Source: JAGVPT01 sp964642725 (GTDB lineage: Bacteria; Bacteroidota; Ignavibacteria; UBA10030; UBA8401). Taken from it: a stretch of 64,000 nucleotides of DNA. Below, piece after piece: positions 24,749 through 34,898 of this stretch. The stretch is taken from the NCBI GenBank assembly GCA_964642725.1, contig CAZXQG010000004.1:58892-122891 (forward strand), read 5' to 3'. The position numbers were made by a program, and so were the translations under genes. Numbering within the stretch: position 1 is the stretch's first letter; the number at the start of each line of letters is the position of its first letter. A model generated the notes under the pieces. The model was not told where the DNA came from, made no database searches, and saw only the letters and a program-made list of their open reading frames with translations.

Positions 24749-26383
24749 ATGAAAAAAGAACTGCTCACGCTTTTTATTATCCTTGGCGGACTTTTGTTGG
24801 GAGAAAACAAGCTTTGCGCCTCAGACCCTAATGGCGTGGGTTTGGAAGCGATGAAGTTAATAACGGCAGATCGCCTCAAAGCACAATTAACACTGATAGC
24901 GTCGGACGAATTTGAAGGACGAGAAACTTCATTTCGCGGACAGGAATTAGCGGCACGTTACCTTGCCTCTCAATTTGAGCTTATGGGATTACAACCTGCC
25001 GGAGACAGCGGAACGTACTTTCAACACTTTCCCGTCGTACATATTACCGTAGACACGAGAAGTTATTTGAAGACCTCAGCCTCTGGAGAAACAAAAGAAT
25101 GGCGCGAGTTCGGCGTAGAGTACATTCCGCACGCTTCCGGAAGAGATACCACGATTTCCGGAGAAATCGAGTTCGTCGGCTACGGCATTAATTCAAAAAG
25201 TTTGCACTATACTGAATACGATTCAACGAAGAATTACAGCGGAAGAATCGTTCTTGTCCTTCACGGAGCCCCCCTTGAGGAAGATACAACGAGCTTTTTT
25301 GCTAAGAACAGCGCGGTCGGTTCAGCAATTGCGAAGAGAATTTTTGCCCAGCGAGGCGGAGCGGCAGCCGTGTTAGTTGTCGAGGACCTGAAAGGGAGAA
25401 CGATGAAGGATGCCTTTAAAGAGCAGCAGGACGATTTGATCCGAGGATTAATTACAATCCCGCAGCGACTCCGCACTGATGTGCCGATGTTCTCGGTCAG
25501 CAAAAATATTGCAAACGAATTGTTGCGCGCGTCGGGAAAGACTGTTGAAGACTTGCAGCGCGAAATAGATTCAACGAAAAAACGAGAGTCCTTTACAGTC
25601 AAGGGCTCAACGGTGACACTGGCACTTACGATGCACCGGGAGGATGTGTATTCGGAAAACGTCATCGGAGTTCTTCCCGGATGCGATTCTCTGCTAAAAA
25701 ACGAATATGTCGTGTTTTCGGCACATCACGATCACCTCGGCAAGAACATTTCCACCGGCGAGATCTATAACGGTGCCGACGACGACGGCTCGGGGACATG
25801 TTCGCTCCTTGAGATTGCCCACGCATTCACCTCCATGAAACAACCGTCAAAACGAAGTCTTCTGTTTCTCTCCGTTGCCGGAGAAGAAAAGGGCCTGCTC
25901 GGTTCGTTGTTCTACACGGAGCATCCCACGATTCCGCTGGAAAAGACTATCACGGATTTGAATGCGGACATGATAGGAAGATTCGACCCGGACCATGAAA
26001 AAATAAACGACACGAATTACGTGTACATCATCGGCTCGGACAAACTGAGCACCGAATTGGATTCTATCAGCAGAAAAGCGAACGATGAGAGCGTGAAACT
26101 CAATCTCGATTATACATACGACGACGAATCGGACCCCCATCAGTACTACCGCCGAAGCGACCATTACAATTTCGCACGGAAGAACATCCCGATTATCTTC
26201 TACTTCAACGGGGAACATGAAGATTATCACCGGCCGACGGATAAAGTCGAAAAAATAAATTTCGGCATTCTGACAAAACGATCGCGTTTGGTGTTTTATA
26301 CGGGTTGGAAACTTGCCAACGCGGCACGTCGTCCGGTTGTGGACAAAGAAGGATTTACGTCATCCTCATCCCATAACAAATGA
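24749..26383 (+). CDS. Exported M28-family metallopeptidase with PA domain
   Basis: The protein has 544 residues with a signal peptide (MKKELLTLFIILGGLLLGEN..CAS). A protease-associated (PA) type insert with GYGINSKSLHYTEYDS and GGAAAVLVVEDL precedes the catalytic domain. The two-zinc M28 ligands are all present: His in SAHHDHLG, bridging Asp in NGADDDGSG, the Glu pair in AGEEKGLLG, Asp in NADMIGRFD and His in EDYHRPTDKV. It should be an aminopeptidase or similar exopeptidase of the periplasm or outer surface. I chose ATG 24749 because the signal peptide starts there; a 15-codon longer frame exists. It overlaps birA by four bases (ATGA). Confidence 0.92.
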   Translation: MKKELLTLFIILGGLLLGENKLCASDPNGVGLEAMKLITADRLKAQLTLIASDEFEGRETSFRGQELAARYLASQFELMGLQPAGDSGTYFQHFPVVHITVDTRSYLKTSASGETKEWREFGVEYIPHASGRDTTISGEIEFVGYGINSKSLHYTEYDSTKNYSGRIVLVLHGAPLEEDTTSFFAKNSAVGSAIAKRIFAQRGGAAAVLVVEDLKGRTMKDAFKEQQDDLIRGLITIPQRLRTDVPMFSVSKNIANELLRASGKTVEDLQREIDSTKKRESFTVKGSTVTLALTMHREDVYSENVIGVLPGCDSLLKNEYVVFSAHHDHLGKNISTGEIYNGADDDGSGTCSLLEIAHAFTSMKQPSKRSLLFLSVAGEEKGLLGSLFYTEHPTIPLEKTITDLNADMIGRFDPDHEKINDTNYVYIIGSDKLSTELDSISRKANDESVKLNLDYTYDDESDPHQYYRRSDHYNFARKNIPIIFYFNGEHEDYHRPTDKVEKINFGILTKRSRLVFYTGWKLANAARRPVVDKEGFTSSSSHNK

Positions 26384-27156
26384 TCAACGAACAGGATATA
26401 CGAAGATCGCTGCGGGCACAAGTTCTTGGAAAAAGAATCTACACTTTCGACTCGATTGATTCGACAAATACTTTCGCTCGGTCTTTAGAAGAAAGCGAAT
26501 GCCCGAACGGAACGCTGATCATCGCCGATGAACAGACGGCCGGAAAGGGGCGCCAAGGGCGTCAATGGCAATCGCAAAAAGGAATGAACCTGCTTTTTTC
26601 GGTGGTGACACGTCCTTCCTTCATCCAGGAAAAAATCCGAATGCTCCCTTTTGCCGCGGCGTTAGCCGTCGCAGACGGGATTGAGCAGGAGACGAAATCT
26701 GCAATCGAATGCAAATGGCCGAACGATCTGTTAATAGACGGTAAGAAAGTAGCCGGGATGCTGATCGAATCAGCTACGCAAAACGAAGCAGTTATGAGCA
26801 TGATTTTCGGCATTGGGATCAACGTCAATCAAACGGAGTTTGCGAACGACATCAAAGAAAAAGCTACTTCATTGAAACTTCATTCACAGCAGGATATTGA
26901 CCGTGTGCGCCTGCTTTGTGCCGTCATCGGAGAATTGGAATACCGGTTTGAACAACTGCGTCAGTTTTCACCGCATATGCTTCTCGACGAGTGGAAACAA
27001 CGCGCAACAATGCTGGGCTCGGCCATCACAATCGCGGAACATCGTTCATCAATAAAAGCCAAAGCAATCGATGTGGCGGCTAATGGCGCCCTCGTAATAG
27101 AAGAAATCGACGGAACCCGGCGCGAGGTTTTTGCCGGGGATGTGACGATTGGGTAG
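26380..27156 (+). CDS. birA: Biotin--[acetyl-CoA-carboxylase] ligase
   Basis: This cytosolic enzyme activates biotin to biotinyl-AMP and attaches it to the biotin carboxyl carrier protein. The 258-residue protein has the class-defining DSTNTFAR (biotin site), GKGRQGRQW at 55-63 (adenylate loop), CKWPNDLLIDGKKVAGMLIE and GIGINVNQ, plus a small C-terminal SH3-like domain. There is no N-terminal helix-turn-helix, so it is a monofunctional ligase and not a repressor. Start ATG overlaps the peptidase stop codon, indicating coupling. It is followed by a spacer with a long hairpin and then coaX. Confidence 0.95.
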   Translation: MINEQDIRRSLRAQVLGKRIYTFDSIDSTNTFARSLEESECPNGTLIIADEQTAGKGRQGRQWQSQKGMNLLFSVVTRPSFIQEKIRMLPFAAALAVADGIEQETKSAIECKWPNDLLIDGKKVAGMLIESATQNEAVMSMIFGIGINVNQTEFANDIKEKATSLKLHSQQDIDRVRLLCAVIGELEYRFEQLRQFSPHMLLDEWKQRATMLGSAITIAEHRSSIKAKAIDVAANGALVIEEIDGTRREVFAGDVTIG

Positions 27157-27233
27157 TAAGAATTGAGACTTCTGAATAATCAGGAAAGCTTGTCTCGCGC
27201 AAAGTATATTAGAAATGAAGCATATGCGTCTTT

Positions 27234-27304
27234 TCCCGAAGGGATGGCTTTGCCAGCGTCTGGCGAAGCCATCTTCCAAAGAAATCCCTTTGGGACCTTC
27301 GGGA
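27234..27304. repeat. Nested inverted repeat between birA and coaX
   Basis: The outer arms TCCCGAAGG (27234-27242) and CCTTCGGGA (27296-27304) are exact reverse complements. Inside lies a 14-bp stem (27243-27256 with 27260-27273, one T-G wobble, 3-base loop) and a small TCCC/GGGA pair (27285-27295). The whole can fold as a three-way junction. No T tract follows, so it is not a classic terminator. It may be a dispersed intergenic element. Confidence 0.6.
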
Positions 27305-27393
27305 TTCGCGTGATACTATTTTTCAGATGTTTCGAATTATGAATTAGAAATTAGAAAAAAGGTCATTAACAAAAACAATCATAACGGAATACT

Positions 27394-28170
27394 ATGATCC
27401 TTACAGTCGATATCGGAAACACACACACGGTATTCGGGATTTACGACCAGAAAAAACTTCTCGGCGATTGGCGCGTGACAAGTTATGTAACGCGGACTGA
27501 AGACGAATTCGGCGCGCTCGTCCGGACATTCTGCGATGATGCGGGAATTGCAGTAAAGAAGATTTCTGCGGTCGGAATTTCGTCCGTCGTCCCTAATTTG
27601 ACCGACGTCATGCAGCGAATGTCGAAGAAATATTTCAAGGCCGAACCGATTGTAGTTTCTTCCTCCATTCTTCCCGGGATCAAAGTGCTCGTCGACGACC
27701 CGTCATCGGTCGGTGCCGACAGGCTTTGCAATGCAGTTGCCGGTTATGCCAAGTATAAAGGTCCGCTCGTGATCGTTGACTTCGGAACCGCAACAACGTT
27801 TGACGTGATCTCAAAAGGGGGCGAATACTTGGGCGGTGTTATTGCGCCGGGCATTGAAACTTCTGCAGCCGAACTGCACCGGCGAGCCGCTAAATTGCCG
27901 AAGATCGACATCCACTTCCCAAAAACTATTATAGGGAAAAATACCGTACACAGCATGCAGTCCGGAATTCTTTATGGCGCGCTGGATTCGATGGAAACAA
28001 TGATCCGCCGCATTTCGAAGGAGATCGACGATTATCCTACGGTCATCGCAACGGGGGGATTTTCGGAATTGATGATGCAACATACGAAGATCATCAACAA
28101 GCACGAGCCGACGCTTGTGCTGGAGGGAATTCGGATCATTGTAGAAAAGATCACTGGGAAAAAGAAATAA
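27394..28170 (+). CDS. coaX: Type III pantothenate kinase
   Basis: CoaX phosphorylates pantothenate, the first step of coenzyme A synthesis. The 258-residue protein shows the type III hallmarks: the N-terminal phosphate loop ILTVDIGNTHTVFGIYD, GADRLCNAVAGYAKY, the VDFGTATTFDVIS motif with the catalytic Asp region, and GGVIAPGIE, followed by VIATGGFSELM. These separate it from type I (CoaA) and type II. Start ATG at 27394. It is often paired with birA in bacteria, as here. Confidence 0.96.
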   Translation: MILTVDIGNTHTVFGIYDQKKLLGDWRVTSYVTRTEDEFGALVRTFCDDAGIAVKKISAVGISSVVPNLTDVMQRMSKKYFKAEPIVVSSSILPGIKVLVDDPSSVGADRLCNAVAGYAKYKGPLVIVDFGTATTFDVISKGGEYLGGVIAPGIETSAAELHRRAAKLPKIDIHFPKTIIGKNTVHSMQSGILYGALDSMETMIRRISKEIDDYPTVIATGGFSELMMQHTKIINKHEPTLVLEGIRIIVEKITGKKK

Positions 28171-28303
28171 GCGCGAATCTGGTCCTGAGCAGGATTACTG
28201 CGGACATCACTGCGCTTTTGTGTTGGCGATGGAAGGGGGAAATGAGAAGTATTGCAGAAGCAATCCGAAGTTGTAAAAAAAATCGGACGGCTCCATTTTC
28301 ATA

Positions 28304-29196
28304 TCACTTCAGCAACAGCATCGTCTTTGCGCCGCTGAAAGATGAGGTCTTTCCCTAAAGCCTCATTCGATAGATATACATTCCACTAACAAGTCCCGCG
28401 CCATTGAAATCGACAAAATACTTTCCAGGATTTTTCCACTCCTGCGCAAGATAGCGCACTAATTGTCCCAGAATATTGTAAAGAGTGATTTCAACGTACT
28501 GTCGGCCCACCACACCGTATTGGATCCGGGTTGACGGGTTGAAAAGATTCGGGTAGTTCTGGTCAAGGTAATTTGGCGATGGGACAAAACTATCATTTTC
28601 ATGAACTGAGATTACCGTGGATAAGGCACTTTGAAAGACACCGCCTCCCAGTGTTCCTGCATAGACATATCCCTCCGAATCTACTGCAATACAAGCGGTT
28701 TGTAAAACTGTCAAGCCATCATTGAAAGAGTGCCAGAGAACGCTGTCTCTATCGTGATAAAAGACACCGTTGTCGCTCGCTGCGCATACTCTTCCACGCG
28801 CGTTAAAAGCGAGACCATTGATCGTGGCACGAGGTAAGCCGAAATTTTCAACTGTCCACTGGCTCCCGGTATCTGCTGAAAAATAAACACCCCCGTGTTC
28901 TATGGCGGCATAAACATTCCCTTTCGAATCACCGCCGATTGCGGAGTGAAAAGGAAGAGCCTGAAGGGGCATCAAACACGTCCTTCCACGTTGTGCCGTG
29001 GTCAGTAGAACGATAAATGGATGACCAATTTGAAAGATAAAATATTCCAAGACCACACAGCTTCCCCCGACGGGCCGTTAACAGGCTTCCAGAAATTAGT
29101 TTGGGAAAAAATTGTGGAAAAAGAAAAAAGGAACGCGACGGGAAGAAAAACTGAACGAAGAAACAAGGATCCCCTCCTTTCGAAACTGACCGGCAC
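28304..29196 (-). pseudogene. Decayed type IX-secreted protein with beta-propeller-like repeats
   Basis: Pieces of one protein lie in three frames. The first piece (GTG start at 29196) has a signal peptide and SQTNFWKPVNGPSGEAVW. A second frame continues with SIYRSTDHGTTWKDVFDAPS. The third runs from about 28945 with GGVYFSADTGSQWTVENFGL and ends in a Por sorting domain (NYPNLFNPSTRIQYG ... SGMYIYRMRL). Then a TAG stop at 28357-28355 is followed in the same frame by GKTSSFSGAKTMLLLK and a second stop, which is how such domains normally end. So two frameshifts and one nonsense change are visible. The intact form would be a BNR/Ycf48-like propeller exported by the type IX system. Confidence 0.75.
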
Positions 29197-29286
29197 AACC
29201 TTTTCTAAGTCATTGTATTAGTACAAGGAATGAAATACTTACTCTCATGGATTCTTATTTTGGTGCGATGACGAGCAGAAAAAAAA

Positions 29287-30780
29287 TTACTTTACACCGA
29301 ACATCGCCACGGAAGATTGCGCAAACTCGACAAGCGGACCAAAGTAAAGGCCAAGCGCCAGCGTTGGGACGAGGAGAACGGCCAATAGAACCAAGTCCGA
29401 TGCTTCAAAAGCTAATGGTTCAGTCGATCCTTCTGCATCGCGCAGGAACATGTTGCGGAAAATTCTGACATAGTAGTAGAGGGAAACAACGCTGTTTAAC
29501 GCACCAACGATCGCTAGCCAGATTAATTTTGCCCTTATCAGTGCGGCAAATAAATACAGCTTTCCGATAAAACCGGCGGTCGGCGGCAATCCAGTAAGAG
29601 AGATGAGGAAAATAGCCATAGCGACTGCAAGGAAGGGTGCCCTCGAGCCAAGTCCTTTATAATCGCGAATCTGCTCGCTCCCCGTTTTATTGGAAACGAG
29701 CATGACAACATAAAATGCGCCGAGATTCATGAATAAGTAGACGACAAAATAAATCATCGTTGCGGCATAACCGTCGTTGCCCAGTACGACAAGGCCCAGC
29801 AGCATGTAGCCGGCTTGAGCGATGCTTGAATATGCGAGGAGCCGCTTAACGTTGTCCTGCCAGATTGCTACAAGATTTCCGAGTGTCATCGTCAGCACCG
29901 AGATAATGATGATGACATTGGTCAGCTCAAATCCTTTTATGGTCGTCCACAATCCAAGAGGCGCATTCAGGATCGCCGTATTGGTGAATGCCACCTTCAA
30001 AAAGCGCATCAGCATTGCAAAGCCCGCAGCCTTCGAACCAACTGAGAGAAAAGCCGTAATTGTGATAGGAGCGCCTTCATACACATCGGGCGTCCAAAAA
30101 TGGAACGGCACTGCGGAAATTTTATATCCGAAACCGGCGAGCGCAAGAACACCGGCGATGAGCAGAGCAAGCTTCCCCGCACCGCCTTGCGTTAGAACCT
30201 GATTGATAGAATAAATATCCAGAGATCCGGTCAGTCCGTAAATTATGGAAATGCCGTACAGCATGAAGCCCGATGAAAGCGCTCCGTAAATAACATACTT
30301 CAACGATGCCTCCGCAGAATTGGGAGCCTCTTTTGTGAAACCGGCTAGGATGTATGAGCTAATGCTCGTCAATTCGAGCGAAAGATACATCATGAGCAGA
30401 TTCGAGGAGCCCACCATCAGGAACATTCCCATCGTCATCGCTACGAGCAGCGCATAGTATTCGCCGATCCGGCGGAATGACGAGTTCACTTCATTCGACG
30501 CAAGCGAGAACATCACGATAATGAGAGCGCTCGCAATGATCACGAATTTGAAGAACACGGAGAAGGGGTCGACCGCCAACATATTGTTGAACGCCGAGAC
30601 GTTTACGCCCATTTCTTCCGCGACGTAATATGCCGTCGCGGCAAATCCGCCGAGGACAATTCCTGCCACAATTGCCTTTCGTTTGGACACAAGGTCGGCA
30701 ACGATCGCGCTGAGAAACGTGAACACGAGCGCGGATTCGGGACGGACGAAACCTAAACTTAAGAGGATTTGGTCAAGCAT
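29287..30780 (-). CDS. nuoN: NADH-quinone oxidoreductase subunit N
   Basis: This is an antiporter-like proton-pumping subunit of complex I in the inner membrane. It has 497 residues with about 14 helices. The proton-antiporter domain includes YLSLELTSISSYILAGF (with the key Glu), FKISAVPFHFW-type YKISAVPFHFWTPDVYEGAP, and KRLLAYSSIAQAGYMLLGL. It is the last gene of the nuo operon. The gap to the preceding nuoM is 27 bases. Confidence 0.97.
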   Translation of the reverse strand: MLDQILLSLGFVRPESALVFTFLSAIVADLVSKRKAIVAGIVLGGFAATAYYVAEEMGVNVSAFNNMLAVDPFSVFFKFVIIASALIIVMFSLASNEVNSSFRRIGEYYALLVAMTMGMFLMVGSSNLLMMYLSLELTSISSYILAGFTKEAPNSAEASLKYVIYGALSSGFMLYGISIIYGLTGSLDIYSINQVLTQGGAGKLALLIAGVLALAGFGYKISAVPFHFWTPDVYEGAPITITAFLSVGSKAAGFAMLMRFLKVAFTNTAILNAPLGLWTTIKGFELTNVIIIISVLTMTLGNLVAIWQDNVKRLLAYSSIAQAGYMLLGLVVLGNDGYAATMIYFVVYLFMNLGAFYVVMLVSNKTGSEQIRDYKGLGSRAPFLAVAMAIFLISLTGLPPTAGFIGKLYLFAALIRAKLIWLAIVGALNSVVSLYYYVRIFRNMFLRDAEGSTEPLAFEASDLVLLAVLLVPTLALGLYFGPLVEFAQSSVAMFGVK

Positions 30781-30807
30781 GAGATTGACTGTTCTTTCAT
30801 GGTGAAT

Positions 30808-32412
30808 TTACTTGCCGAGCAAAGCTACACCCGCGCCTCCCCGGACGAAGTCGACAAGATAATTTGCCGACGCATTCATCAAGTCCAGCATCGGCGCAGG
30901 ATAGATGCCTAAGAAAATGACTATGACCGCAAGAGGGACGAGGGCGACCAATTCTCTCCCGTTAATATCCGGCAGATCTTTCCATCTGTCGGGGAGAGTT
31001 CCGAGAAAGACGCGCTGCAGCGTCCATAACATGTAGGCCGCCGTGAGCACGATACCGAGAGTTGATGCAATCGTCAGCCAGCGGAAAGTTTGGAACGCGC
31101 CGAGGAACGAGAACGCTTCGGAGATGAAGCCGCTGAGCCCGGGCAAACCGAGAGCGGCGAAAAATGCAATCACCATCACGGCAGAGTATTTCGGCATCTG
31201 GTTCATCAAGCCGCCGAAGTCATCGAGCCCCCGCGTGTGCGTCCGGTCGTAAATAACGCCGACAATCAAGAAGAGCATTGCGGTGATTGTGCCGTGGTTG
31301 AACATTTGGAAAACGGCGCCCATCATTCCCTGAGTATTCATTGCCGTCATTCCAAGAATAACAACGCCCATGTGGCTGATGGACGAATAGGCAATCAGTT
31401 TTTTGAAATCTTTCTGCGCCATCGCGCATAGAGCGCCGTACACAATATTAATGAACCCGATGAACGCCAGGGGGTACAAATAGTGCATCGCCGCATCGGG
31501 GAAGATCGGAAACGCAACGCGCATCAAACCGTACGTCCCCATCTTCAACAACACACCGGCAAGGATAACGCTGATCGCCGTCGGCGCCTCGACGTGCGCA
31601 TCCGGGAGCCATGTATGAAATGGAAAGAGAGGTACTTTGATGGCGAACCCGATGAAGAGAGCAACGTACGCGACGTACCGCCAATAGGTATTGAGTCCGG
31701 CGAGAATCGAGTCCGGCGCAAAGTTCGCCGGGTTCATCATCGCGAGCATGTTGAACGTGTGAATCTTCTCCCCCGTCGCCGGGTCTGCAACACTCACGCT
31801 GAAATAGAGCGCGAGCAGGGCGAGAAGCATCAGCACCGAACCAAACAATGTGTAGATGAAGAACTTGATCGCGGCATATTCACGCCTCGGCCCTCCCCAT
31901 ATTCCGATAAGAAAATACATCGGCAGCAGCATGATCTCCCAAAAAACATAGAAAAGGAAAAAATCGAGCGCAACAAAAACGCCCATCATGCCGGTGTCGA
32001 GCAGGAGAAGAAGCGCGAAATATCCTTTGAGTGATTTCTCGATCTTCCACGATGAAATGACGGCTACGAACGAAATGAGCGCCGTCAGAAGAACCATCGG
32101 CACGCTGATGCCGTCAATGCCGACAAAATAGTCGATATGAATGCGCCCAAACCACGAAACGCTTTTGATGTCTATCCACGTAAAGAGCTCTTTGAACTGC
32201 ATCGTATCGGCATTGTTGATACCGGCCAGGCCGCGATTAAAATTCATGTAGATGATTCCCGCGAGCACAACTTGCAGGATGGTGATCGCAAGCGACACCC
32301 AGCGCGTTGCATTGTTGTTGTTCTTAGGGAGCAGAAGGACGATGATCATTCCGACAACCGGAAGGAACGTTATCCACGTGAGTATGCCGATATGAAGGAT
32401 CGTAAATGCCAT
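30808..32412 (-). CDS. nuoM: NADH-quinone oxidoreductase subunit M
   Basis: This is the second antiporter-like subunit of complex I. The 534-residue polytopic protein has FYVFWEIMLLPMYFLIGIWG (conserved Glu), IKVPLFPFHTWLPDAHVEAP (conserved Lys), LKMGTYGLMRV and KKLIAYSSISHMGVVILGM. Length and motifs are normal. It lies 41 bases after nuoL in the operon. Confidence 0.97.
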   Translation of the reverse strand: MAFTILHIGILTWITFLPVVGMIIVLLLPKNNNNATRWVSLAITILQVVLAGIIYMNFNRGLAGINNADTMQFKELFTWIDIKSVSWFGRIHIDYFVGIDGISVPMVLLTALISFVAVISSWKIEKSLKGYFALLLLLDTGMMGVFVALDFFLFYVFWEIMLLPMYFLIGIWGGPRREYAAIKFFIYTLFGSVLMLLALLALYFSVSVADPATGEKIHTFNMLAMMNPANFAPDSILAGLNTYWRYVAYVALFIGFAIKVPLFPFHTWLPDAHVEAPTAISVILAGVLLKMGTYGLMRVAFPIFPDAAMHYLYPLAFIGFINIVYGALCAMAQKDFKKLIAYSSISHMGVVILGMTAMNTQGMMGAVFQMFNHGTITAMLFLIVGVIYDRTHTRGLDDFGGLMNQMPKYSAVMVIAFFAALGLPGLSGFISEAFSFLGAFQTFRWLTIASTLGIVLTAAYMLWTLQRVFLGTLPDRWKDLPDINGRELVALVPLAVIVIFLGIYPAPMLDLMNASANYLVDFVRGGAGVALLGK

Positions 32413-32453
32413 AGCGAAAAGTTCCTAATAGTTTGTTTTGCCAAAACTTTTCA

Positions 32454-34526
32454 TTACACCGCGCGGTAGATAAAAAAGAAAACCATCACGCCGAACAAGA
32501 CAAAGGCAATATATGTTTGAACCCGGCCTGTTTGAATCTTCCGGAGCATCAGTCCGAACAGCCCGGTAAGGTATGCGAGAAAATTCACGATGCCGTCGAC
32601 AACAATACTGTCAAACCTGCCGCTCGCAAATGACGTCAACCGCGTTACCGAAGCGACACCGTTCACAATCCCGTCGATCACTTTGATGTCGAACCATGCC
32701 AAAATACGGGAGAAACCGACCGTTCCGGAGACCACCGTCGCATGGTACAATTCATCGAAATACCATTTGTTGACAAGGAATGAATGGACCGGAGACAGGG
32801 CTTGCGCAATTCTCTCAGCGTTGATCTTTTTCCAGTAATAGGTCGCAAAGGCGAAAAGAATGCCGAGTCCGGCAACCGACAACGACAAGTACATAGCGGT
32901 GAGATGTGCGTTGTGGACTGCTTCTTCAAACATCTCAGCGGAAGCGGCAGCGACAACATTCGGCACAACGCTCATCGGCCTTTCAACCGCATGGAAAAAC
33001 CAGCCGCTCGACGCGCCGAACGGGTTGAAGCTGTAAAAGACAAAAAACGACAAGCATGCAAGAACGATAAGAGGGATGGTCATGGGCTTCGGCGATTCAT
33101 GAAGATGCTCGAAGCGCGCTGCGTCTTTATGTTCTCCCAAAAACGTGAGGATCACAAGACGAAACATGTAGAATGCAGTCAATCCAGCGACCAAAAATCC
33201 GATAATCGGTATGAGGGTGTGGCCGGTAAGATTCCCGAACGCCAGCGTTCCCGCCAAAATCTCATCCTTGCTCAAGAACCCCGACGTTAGCGGCACCCCG
33301 GAAATTGCCAGCGTGTAGACGACAAAAGCCCAGAATGTAATGGGCATCTTCTTTTTCAATCCGCCCATGTTACGAATGTCCTGCGCGTCGGTGTGATGGT
33401 CGTCCTGATGATGAAGTGCCTTGTGCATCGCATGAATGACGGAGCCCGATCCCAAAAATAATCCTGCCTTAAATGCGGCGTGAGTTACCAGATGGAAGAA
33501 CCCGGCCGTGTAGGCGCCGACTCCCAATCCCATCACCATGTACCCAAGCTGGCTCACCGTCGAATACGCGAGGACTTTCTTGATATCATTCTGTGCAATG
33601 GCAATTGTTGCTGCGATGAATGCCGTAATCGCCCCGATGTAGGCAATAAAGACAAGCGCGTCGGCGGTCATCATCGGGAACACGCGTGCGATAAGATACA
33701 CGCCGGCAGCGACCATCGTTGCGGCATGAATCAATGCGCTGACCGGCGTGGGGCCTTCCATCGCATCGGGAAGCCAGACGTGCAGAGGGAACTGCGCCGA
33801 TTTTCCGACCGCGCCGCAGAAAATCAAGATGCCGGCGGCGGTCAGCCACGGGTTGCTGTCGAACGGGATATGCCCGTTCGCGATAGCGGAAAAAATTCCT
33901 TCGAATGTCAGCGTGTGAAAATTCGCCCAAAGAATATTGATGCCGATAAACATGCCCACGTCGCCGATACGGTTGACGATGAACGCTTTCATCGAGGCGT
34001 CCGAAGCGGATTTCTTTTCATACCAATGGCCGATGAGCAGATAGGAGCTGATACCGACAAGCTCCCAGAACACGTACATCATGAAAAAGTTATTCGTGAT
34101 GACGATGCCGAGCATCGAGAAGGAGAAAAAGCCGAGATAGGCGAAGTAGCGCGAATAGCGGATGTCCCCGCTCATATAAGCGGTTGAGAACAAATGGACG
34201 AGAAAACTGATGAGCGTAACGACGACAAGCATGATCGCCGTTACGTTGTCGATCATGATGCCGAGGTCGAGTTTCAAATGGCCGATGCCGGCAACGGTTT
34301 TGAAATCAACCCATGTGAACGTGTAGTTCAGCAGTTCGTCATGGAAGAAGATCAGCTTTGTGAAGAGAATTCCTACGGACATCAGCAGCGAGAGGCCGAG
34401 GATCGAAGTCGCAATCACATCGCCCTGCCGCGGAAGTTTTTTCCCGAAAAAAATGAGAAGCAAAAAACTAAACAGCGGCAACAGCAGAATAGCAGTCGAA
34501 AGCTGAAGCAGTAATTCTTGAGTCAT
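32454..34526 (-). CDS. nuoL: NADH-quinone oxidoreductase subunit L
   Basis: This is the distal proton-pumping subunit of complex I, 690 residues. It includes MYVFWELVGISSYLLIGHW, SAQFPLHVWLPDAMEGPTPV (Lys/His proton path), KKVLAYSTVSQLGYMVMGLG and the HxxxHAxFKAxLF helix (HLVTHAAFKAGLFLGSGSV). The long C-terminal lateral helix region is followed by the last membrane span (VLFGVMVFFFIYRAV). A histidine-rich loop after the HAAFKA helix (HHQDDHH) is also seen in relatives. Gap to nuoK is 57 bases. Confidence 0.97.
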   Translation of the reverse strand: MTQELLLQLSTAILLLPLFSFLLLIFFGKKLPRQGDVIATSILGLSLLMSVGILFTKLIFFHDELLNYTFTWVDFKTVAGIGHLKLDLGIMIDNVTAIMLVVVTLISFLVHLFSTAYMSGDIRYSRYFAYLGFFSFSMLGIVITNNFFMMYVFWELVGISSYLLIGHWYEKKSASDASMKAFIVNRIGDVGMFIGINILWANFHTLTFEGIFSAIANGHIPFDSNPWLTAAGILIFCGAVGKSAQFPLHVWLPDAMEGPTPVSALIHAATMVAAGVYLIARVFPMMTADALVFIAYIGAITAFIAATIAIAQNDIKKVLAYSTVSQLGYMVMGLGVGAYTAGFFHLVTHAAFKAGLFLGSGSVIHAMHKALHHQDDHHTDAQDIRNMGGLKKKMPITFWAFVVYTLAISGVPLTSGFLSKDEILAGTLAFGNLTGHTLIPIIGFLVAGLTAFYMFRLVILTFLGEHKDAARFEHLHESPKPMTIPLIVLACLSFFVFYSFNPFGASSGWFFHAVERPMSVVPNVVAAASAEMFEEAVHNAHLTAMYLSLSVAGLGILFAFATYYWKKINAERIAQALSPVHSFLVNKWYFDELYHATVVSGTVGFSRILAWFDIKVIDGIVNGVASVTRLTSFASGRFDSIVVDGIVNFLAYLTGLFGLMLRKIQTGRVQTYIAFVLFGVMVFFFIYRAV

Positions 34527-34583
34527 AAAAAAATTGTCAAGGATGAATTAAACAATGCAGCTTCAAACAGACGCGAACGCCGT

Positions 34584-34898
34584 TCACTCTCTCATTGAAT
34601 CCACTTCGTCCACATTCACGGTATTGAACTGCTGATAGATGTTCAGGACAATTGCCAGCGCGACAGCCGCCTCGCATGCAGCGAGAATAATCACGAAGAT
34701 CGAGGCCATTTGACCGTCGAGGTTCATTGCGCCGTAGCGGCCGAAGGCGATAAAATTGATATTAGCCGAATTGAGAATCAATTCAATCCCCATCAGAACC
34801 ATTATCGCGTTGCGCCGTGTGATGACCGCATAGACGCCGAATGAAAAAAGAATAGCGCTGATGAACAGGAAGTGTATTAATGAAACGTGAATGGGCAT
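34584..34898 (-). CDS. nuoK: NADH-quinone oxidoreductase subunit K
   Basis: This is a three-helix, 104-residue membrane subunit of complex I. It has the conserved Glu in helix 2 (MVLMGIELILNSANINFIAF) and a second in AACEAAVALAIVL. Both take part in the proton channel of the membrane arm. It is separated from nuoJ by a 78-base spacer made of short degenerate repeats. Confidence 0.96.
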   Translation of the reverse strand: MPIHVSLIHFLFISAILFSFGVYAVITRRNAIMVLMGIELILNSANINFIAFGRYGAMNLDGQMASIFVIILAACEAAVALAIVLNIYQQFNTVNVDEVDSMRE

